A stretch of 36,270 nt of DNA, from positions 1-36,270 of the forward strand of contig JAGWBR010000019.1 in NCBI GenBank assembly GCA_021295785.1, written 5' to 3'. This document shows, piece after piece, positions 31,585-36,270 of the stretch. Source of the DNA: Gemmatimonadota bacterium. Its GTDB lineage: Bacteria > Gemmatimonadota > Gemmatimonadetes > Palauibacterales > Palauibacteraceae. The notes under the pieces were generated by a model that saw nothing but the letters and a program-made list of their open reading frames with translations, made no database searches and was not told where the DNA came from. The first letter of the stretch is position 1; every line of letters starts with the position of its first letter. Both the position numbers and the translations under genes were made by a program.

Positions 31585-32691
31585 ATGTCACAGACGTCAC
31601 GCTTCCTGATCTTTGCCGTACTCTCCACCGCCCCCCTGGCATGCGAGAGTGAGTCAACCGAAACGGCAAGCACCGGCTCCATCACGACTGCCGATGCCAC
31701 GGGCGTGGCGACCGTCCGGGTTTCGGATGTCCATATGCTCGACCTGCCCGAGGTGGAGCTGCGACTGCTCCATACCACCACCACGATTCCCGATCTCTTC
31801 TTCGAGAGGGTCATAGCGGCGACGTTCCTGCCGGATTCGTCGCTGGTCGTTGCCGATCACCTTCCTGGCACCGGACGGGACGGTCGGCTCGGAAGCGGAG
31901 AGGTGCTCGCGGCATTGGAGACGCGGCCGACCCTACCCCCGGGAATCCAGCGGGGTCCGGTCTTCCTCGTGCTCGCGGACGACGCTGGTGAGATCGTCGA
32001 TACGCTCGGCCAGTGGGCGGGCAAAGAGCGCCATGTCGGCGACGACTGGAACCCCGTCGGGTTCGGTCTCACCGCGCATTTTGCCGGACGTGGAGAACAC
32101 GCGCTCGTCGGCACGAACGATTCGTTGAACCTCACCCTTTACCGGGGAACCGCTCCGGTCACCCGGATTCGCGGTGGGTATTCGCCGCGCATGGTCACGG
32201 CGGCTGAGAAGGAAGAGTGGACCGAGACCTTCCTGGGGATCTTCCCCGAGGAAGTTCGCGCGAACTGGCGACGGAGGCTTGAGCAGTCGACCATTCGGGA
32301 CACCTATCCGGCCTATGGGGCGATCAGCGTTGACGCCGATGGGAGGATTTGGATCGGCGACTACCCGAGGCTGGCCGACGAAATGCGGCGCTGGACGATC
32401 CTGGAGGCGGACGGGACGCCCGTCGGGACGCTCAGGCTCCCGGTGCTTCGGCCCACCTGGTTGGAGGATACTGTCGCCGTGACGGGCCAGCCGAACGAGG
32501 TACTGGATGTGGCGCACGGAAGGATCGCCGTGCTGAGGCGGGACGAACTGGGCGTGGAGTTCGTGGAGGTGTATGATACGCGTATCTTGTCGTGTGCCGT
32601 AAGATATTGTCATATATCAGTTTACAGCATTCAGATTCTACATTGGTGTCCGCGCCGTGGCGAGAAGGTGGTCGACGTGGTGCGCTTCTAG
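31585..32691 (+). CDS. 6-bladed beta-propeller lipoprotein with replaced C-terminus
   Basis: This is 368 aa from ATG 31585 (AAGGA 7 nt upstream). The signal ends at APLAC (Cys20), a weak lipobox. The body resembles the second type of Gemmatimonadota 6-bladed propeller: PEVELRLLHTTTTIPDLFFERV, SLVVADHL, GPVFLVLADDAGEIVDTLGQ, GYSPRMVTAAEKEEW, YGAISVDADGRIWIGDYPRL, VAHGRIAVLRRDELGVEFVEVYD. Homologues normally end a few residues after VEVYxL. Here, from about 32575, the sequence becomes AT-rich and the last 38 or so residues (TRILSCAVRYCHI...) look non-native and run into the 3' end of the opposing CDF gene (54-bp overlap). The true terminus was probably lost at a recombination junction. The ligand is unknown. 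Confidence 0.7.
   Translation: MSQTSRFLIFAVLSTAPLACESESTETASTGSITTADATGVATVRVSDVHMLDLPEVELRLLHTTTTIPDLFFERVIAATFLPDSSLVVADHLPGTGRDGRLGSGEVLAALETRPTLPPGIQRGPVFLVLADDAGEIVDTLGQWAGKERHVGDDWNPVGFGLTAHFAGRGEHALVGTNDSLNLTLYRGTAPVTRIRGGYSPRMVTAAEKEEWTETFLGIFPEEVRANWRRRLEQSTIRDTYPAYGAISVDADGRIWIGDYPRLADEMRRWTILEADGTPVGTLRLPVLRPTWLEDTVAVTGQPNEVLDVAHGRIAVLRRDELGVEFVEVYDTRILSCAVRYCHISVYSIQILHWCPRRGEKVVDVVRF
32575..32586. repeat. 12-bp perfect palindrome GATACGCGTATC at the AT-rich junction
   Basis: GATACGCGTATC is a perfect 12-bp palindrome at the point where the beta-propeller similarity ends. The next 60 or so bp are clearly AT-richer than anything else in the window. It may be a protein-binding site or a recombination scar; it is not an obvious terminator. 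Confidence 0.5.
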
Positions 32692-33618
32692 ACAACGGCC
32701 CGCGGTGGTCTCCAGCTGTACCGTAATGTGCTGAAGGTCGAACTCGCCATACGCGATTTCACGGACCCGGTCCAGCAGGATCTCGTAATCTTCGGCCGCG
32801 TACGCGGGGTCCACCAGCATGTGCGCGGTCAGGGCGACGTATCCCGGCGCCAGGGTCCAGCAGTGTACATCGTGGATCACGGTTACCCCGTCGAGTTCCT
32901 CGAGCCTGTGGCAGAGCGCATAGAGGTCGACGTGCTCCGGCGTGCCCTCAAGCAGTACATCCACCACGCGGGACAGCAAGCGCCAGGTGCTCGCCAGTAT
33001 TAAAACACCGATCAGCATGCTCGTAACCGGGTCGGCCACCTGCCAGCCGAACGCCCACACCAACACGGCCGCGACGACGACGGCCACTGACCCCAGCAAA
33101 TCGGTGATCATGTGCTGGAAAGTGCCTTCCAGCGTGGAGTTTTTCTGGGCCGCGCCGTGCACCGTCCACACGGCCGCGATGTTCACGACCAGTCCGATCG
33201 AGCCAACGATCAGGAAAATCGGGGCATCGACTTCCGGTGTTGCCGACAAGCGGCGGTATGCCTCGATGAGCACCCACACGGAAATGCCCCAGAGCGTCAA
33301 CGCGTTGACCAGCGCCGCGATGACTTCGATGCGGTGGTAGCCGTAGGTGTGCTCTGCCGTGGAGCGGCCCGACAGACGCATGGTGACCAGCGCGAGCACC
33401 AGAAACACGACGTCGGTGAGCATGTGGCCGGCGTGGGCGAGAAGGGCGAGGCTGCCGACCATGAAGCCGGCGACGACCTCCACGATCAGGAATCCGCCGA
33501 TAAGCACCAGGGCGGCTATAACGCCTTGCCGTCCAGCCGCGGAGGGATCGCCGGCGGGGTGATGGGAATGGTCGTGGCCCGAATTGCCCGCGGGTGTAAG
33601 GCCGTTGTCAGCATTCAT
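32638..33618 (-). CDS. Cation diffusion facilitator (CzcD/ZitB-like) metal exporter
   Basis: This is 326 aa with six predicted transmembrane helices and a His-rich N-terminus (GHDHSHH). The transport-site ligands of the Zn-type CDF family are intact: H65 and D69 in TM2 (AHAGHMLTD) and H169 and D173 in TM5 (TFQHMITD). Residue 62, usually Asp in LLADAGHM, is His here. The cytoplasmic C-terminal domain contains VDVLLEGTPEHVD and VIHDVHCWTLAPG. It exports Zn, Co or Cd from the cytoplasm by metal/proton antiport. Its ATG overlaps the stop of the upstream RND pump (ATGA), so the two are translationally coupled. Confidence 0.92.
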   Translation of the reverse strand: MNADNGLTPAGNSGHDHSHHPAGDPSAAGRQGVIAALVLIGGFLIVEVVAGFMVGSLALLAHAGHMLTDVVFLVLALVTMRLSGRSTAEHTYGYHRIEVIAALVNALTLWGISVWVLIEAYRRLSATPEVDAPIFLIVGSIGLVVNIAAVWTVHGAAQKNSTLEGTFQHMITDLLGSVAVVVAAVLVWAFGWQVADPVTSMLIGVLILASTWRLLSRVVDVLLEGTPEHVDLYALCHRLEELDGVTVIHDVHCWTLAPGYVALTAHMLVDPAYAAEDYEILLDRVREIAYGEFDLQHITVQLETTAGRCLEAHHVDHLLATARTPM

Positions 33619-36270
33619 CGGTTATTCTCCCTCTCCGCGCCTTCGGCTACCGGGATGTTGCCCCAGCGCATGAACAGTGCCGGCACGACCACCATGTTGA
33701 GCAGGGTCGACGTCAGCAGCCCGCCCAGAACCACCACGGCGAGCGGCGCCTGGATTTCCTTCCCGGGCTCGCCGATCCCCATTGCCAGGGGGATCAGGGC
33801 CAAGCCCGCTGTCAGGGCGGTCATCAATATCGGGCTCAGTCGCTCCACCGATCCGCCCCGGATGGCGTCCGGAAGCGACATTCCGCCCGCGCACAGGTCT
33901 TGATACCGGCTCACAAGGAGCATGCCGTTGCGCACGGCGATCCCGAACAGCGTAATGAAACCGACGAGCGTCGCGACATTCACCGTGCCGCCGATGAGGA
34001 GCACGGCAATGACGCCGCCGGTCAGGGCCAGTGGCAGGTTAACCATGAGGAACATGGCCGTGCTGAAGCTTCCGAACGCCCGGAACATGATCATGAAGAT
34101 CGCGCCGATCGAGAATAGCGACAGGATGGTGATGCGGCGCGTGGCACTCTGCCCGCTCTCGAACTGGCCCCCATACTGCAAATGGTACTCCGGCGGCAAA
34201 TCCATCTCGTCGGCGATGTGTCCCTGCAGTTCGGTCACGGCACCGACCACGTCCCGCCCGGCCACGTTGGCACTCACCACGATCTTCCGCGACACGTTTT
34301 CGCGCGTGATCATGTTCGGCCCTCGGGCCTGCACGATCGAACCAAGCTGCGATAGCGGCACGGTCGGGCCGGCGGGGGTCGCTACCAGCGCCCCTCCGAT
34401 GGCTTCGGGATCGCTCCGGTGGCGGTCCGCGTAGCGCACGACCAGGTCGAAGGTCCGCTCGCCCTCGCGCACAATGGACACGACCTCGCCCTGCATCGCG
34501 ATGTGGACCGCGTCGGCCAGCGCCCCGGGGCTCACCCCGTAGCGGGCCATGGCCCGGCGGTTGGCGCGCACCTGCAGCTGGGGCACCTCCGCCTGTTGCT
34601 CCATCGATACATCCACCAGGCCCTCGACCTCGTGTGCGATGGCCTCGATCTGCCCGGCGATTTCGCGCAATTCGCGGAGATCGGGTCCGAACACGCTGAT
34701 CGCGATCGCGGCGCGCGTACCCGACAGCATGTGGTCGATGCGGTGCCCGATGGGCTGCCCCACCGTGATGCTGGTACCCGCGATCCCCGCGAGCTCCGCG
34801 CGCACCTCGGCCATCACTTCCGCGAGCTCGCGGCTGGCCAGATCCAGGCGCGCTTCAACGTGCGAGACGTTGACGCCCTGCGCCTCCTCGTCCAGTGCGG
34901 CCCGGCCGGTGCGCCGCGCGGTCGAGACCACCCCCGGCACCCCCAACAGCCGCCGTTCGACGCGATTGCCGATCTCGTTGGATTCCGCCAGCGAAGTGCC
35001 CGGCACGCTGATGATGGCGATCGTCAGCGACCCCTCCTGGAACTCGGGCAGGAACTCCCGTCCCAGTGTAGGCACCACCGCCAGGGTACCTGCAAGCAGC
35101 AACCCCGCTCCAACCAGGACCCTCCCCGAACGGTGCAGCGCCCCGGTCAGCACCCTTTCGTAGACGGACTCGAGTCCCCGCACCAGCCAGGGCTCGCGTC
35201 GCCGCCTGATCGAGCGGTCGCCCGGCAGCAGCAGGTAGGATAGCGCCGGGGTGACCGTTACGGCCACGACGAGCGACGAGAGAATACTGATGATGTAGGC
35301 GTATCCAAGCGGCTTGAGCATGCGGCCCTGCACGAAGACAATGGTGATGATCAGCGTCGCGTTCAGGATAGGATCCCTGATTTCGTTCGCCGCGCCGCGA
35401 ATCAGGGGAAGCGTCGCGAGGCGCTCGCCGGGTGGCCGGCGGAGGTTGTCGCGGAGTCGCCGGTGGACGTTTTCCACAAAGATGATTGCGTCGTCGACGA
35501 GGGCCCCGATCGCGATGGCCATGCCGCCCAGCGTCATCGTGTTCACCGTGCCCCCCAGGGCACGCATCGTGATGACCGCCAGAGCCAGCGACAGGGGGAT
35601 GGCCACCACGGATATCAGCGTGGTGCGCACATTCCACAGGAATAGCAGCAGTATTGCGATTACAAAGAACGCCCCGTCGCGGAGTGCGACGATCACGTTT
35701 TCCACGGCGAGCGAGATGAAATCGGCCTGCCGGAAAATGTCGCGCTCGAAGGTGATTCCCTCCGGAAGTTCGGCTTCGATCAGATCCAGCTCGGCATCGA
35801 CCCTTCCCGTGAGCTCAAGCGTGTTGGCGCCCGCCTGTTTCTGGACCGACAGGATGACCGCGGGTTCGCCGTTCACGGATCCGGTCCCGTAGGTGATCTT
35901 GGGACCGATGCGGACTTCGGCCAGGTCGTCGATCAGCACCGGAACCCCGTCCCGGGTGGTCACCACGGTCACCCCGATGTCCTCCAGACTCGATGGGCGC
36001 ACGATCCCCCGGACCAGGATTTCGCGTCCACCCGACCAGTAGAGACCTCCCGCCACGTTTTCGCTCGACCCCTCGATCGCGGCGAGCACGTCTTCGAGTC
36101 CCACCCCGTAGGCGAAGAGCCGTTGCGGGTCGATCAGCACCTGGTATTCGCGCACGTCCCCGCCCTGCGGAACCACCTGCGACACTCCCGACACCGCCAG
36201 CAGCCTGCGCCTCACGATCCAGTCCGCCGTGGTGCGCGCCTCCATGAGCCGCGACTCGGGAGCGACAACG
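33615..36270 (-). CDS. Heavy-metal efflux RND pump, CusA/CzcA family (5' end outside window)
   Basis: About 884 residues are visible. The frame is still open at the right edge (VVAPESRLMEARTTADW...), which corresponds to about residue 150 of a protein of about 1040 aa. RND landmarks are ELRTxADWxVRxRLLAVxGVxQV-like entry sequence, TM2-3 (FFVIAILLLFLWNVRTTLI), TM4 ALVDDAIIFVENVHRRL (the proton-relay/metal-class motif), ILNATLIITIVF, VPGTSLAESNEIGNRVERRL and the C-terminal half with TLVGFITLFGIAVRNGMLL. It exports divalent or monovalent metal from the periplasm through a tripartite complex; the adaptor and outer-membrane genes should lie further right. The VDD motif in TM4 does not allow a firm choice between Cu/Ag and Zn/Co/Cd. 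It is coupled to the CDF gene by ATGA. Confidence 0.93.
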   Translation of the reverse strand, partial: VVAPESRLMEARTTADWIVRRRLLAVSGVSQVVPQGGDVREYQVLIDPQRLFAYGVGLEDVLAAIEGSSENVAGGLYWSGGREILVRGIVRPSSLEDIGVTVVTTRDGVPVLIDDLAEVRIGPKITYGTGSVNGEPAVILSVQKQAGANTLELTGRVDAELDLIEAELPEGITFERDIFRQADFISLAVENVIVALRDGAFFVIAILLLFLWNVRTTLISVVAIPLSLALAVITMRALGGTVNTMTLGGMAIAIGALVDDAIIFVENVHRRLRDNLRRPPGERLATLPLIRGAANEIRDPILNATLIITIVFVQGRMLKPLGYAYIISILSSLVVAVTVTPALSYLLLPGDRSIRRRREPWLVRGLESVYERVLTGALHRSGRVLVGAGLLLAGTLAVVPTLGREFLPEFQEGSLTIAIISVPGTSLAESNEIGNRVERRLLGVPGVVSTARRTGRAALDEEAQGVNVSHVEARLDLASRELAEVMAEVRAELAGIAGTSITVGQPIGHRIDHMLSGTRAAIAISVFGPDLRELREIAGQIEAIAHEVEGLVDVSMEQQAEVPQLQVRANRRAMARYGVSPGALADAVHIAMQGEVVSIVREGERTFDLVVRYADRHRSDPEAIGGALVATPAGPTVPLSQLGSIVQARGPNMITRENVSRKIVVSANVAGRDVVGAVTELQGHIADEMDLPPEYHLQYGGQFESGQSATRRITILSLFSIGAIFMIMFRAFGSFSTAMFLMVNLPLALTGGVIAVLLIGGTVNVATLVGFITLFGIAVRNGMLLVSRYQDLCAGGMSLPDAIRGGSVERLSPILMTALTAGLALIPLAMGIGEPGKEIQAPLAVVVLGGLLTSTLLNMVVVPALFMRWGNIPVAEGAERENNR

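Overview
The window is a GC-rich, gene-dense bacterial chromosome segment. Its gene content is dominated by exported proteins: 6-bladed beta-propeller lipoproteins, a BNR/sortilin-like propeller, M14 and M28 metallopeptidases, FG-GAP/ASPIC proteins, TIM-barrel amidohydrolases and a choice-of-anchor-B protein. This mix, with frequent TTG/GTG starts in overlapping genes, is typical of Gemmatimonadota (marine or sponge-associated lineages) and less so of Acidobacteriota. That assignment is inference from content only. No rRNA, tRNA or CRISPR array was recognised.

Layout. Bases 1-2000 are an insertion-sequence graveyard: IS630 (two pieces), IS21 IstB and IS110 remnants surround one intact beta-propeller gene. 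A SnoaL-like lipoprotein and a methyltransferase-like gene follow (2117-3447), facing a minus-strand pair: amidohydrolase, then a giant FG-GAP/ASPIC lipoprotein (8054 back to 3419). From 8189 to 19553 six plus-strand genes are packed with overlaps or gaps of 26 nt or less: BNR propeller, M14 peptidase, membrane-anchored rhodanese, MsrB, multicopper oxidase, amidohydrolase. After a 119-nt leader come a sodium:neurotransmitter-symporter-family transporter and a choice-of-anchor-B lipoprotein (to 23154). A decayed exonuclease/BRCT gene lies at 23235-23596.

The minus-strand run FKBP isomerase -> very large M14 peptidase -> M28 peptidase occupies 30137 back to 23681. The M14 gene carries a one-base frame change in a G-rich tract. 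Divergent from it is a cyanophycinase-like S51 hydrolase (30266-31207). A second beta-propeller lipoprotein (31585-32691) has a C-terminus that looks replaced where it meets a heavy-metal efflux pair: a CusA/CzcA-type RND pump, cut by the right edge, and a CDF exporter.

Together the genes suggest a bacterium that degrades and takes up peptides outside the cytoplasm (two M14, one M28, one S51, two amidohydrolases, an amino-acid-type symporter). A redox/copper/sulfur module (rhodanese, MsrB, multicopper oxidase) is embedded in the peptidase operon. The most noteworthy points are that coupled operon, the unusual N-terminal domain on the multicopper oxidase, the frameshifted M14 gene, the exonuclease-BRCT relic and the IS graveyard. 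I did not find a clear new defence or mobile system.
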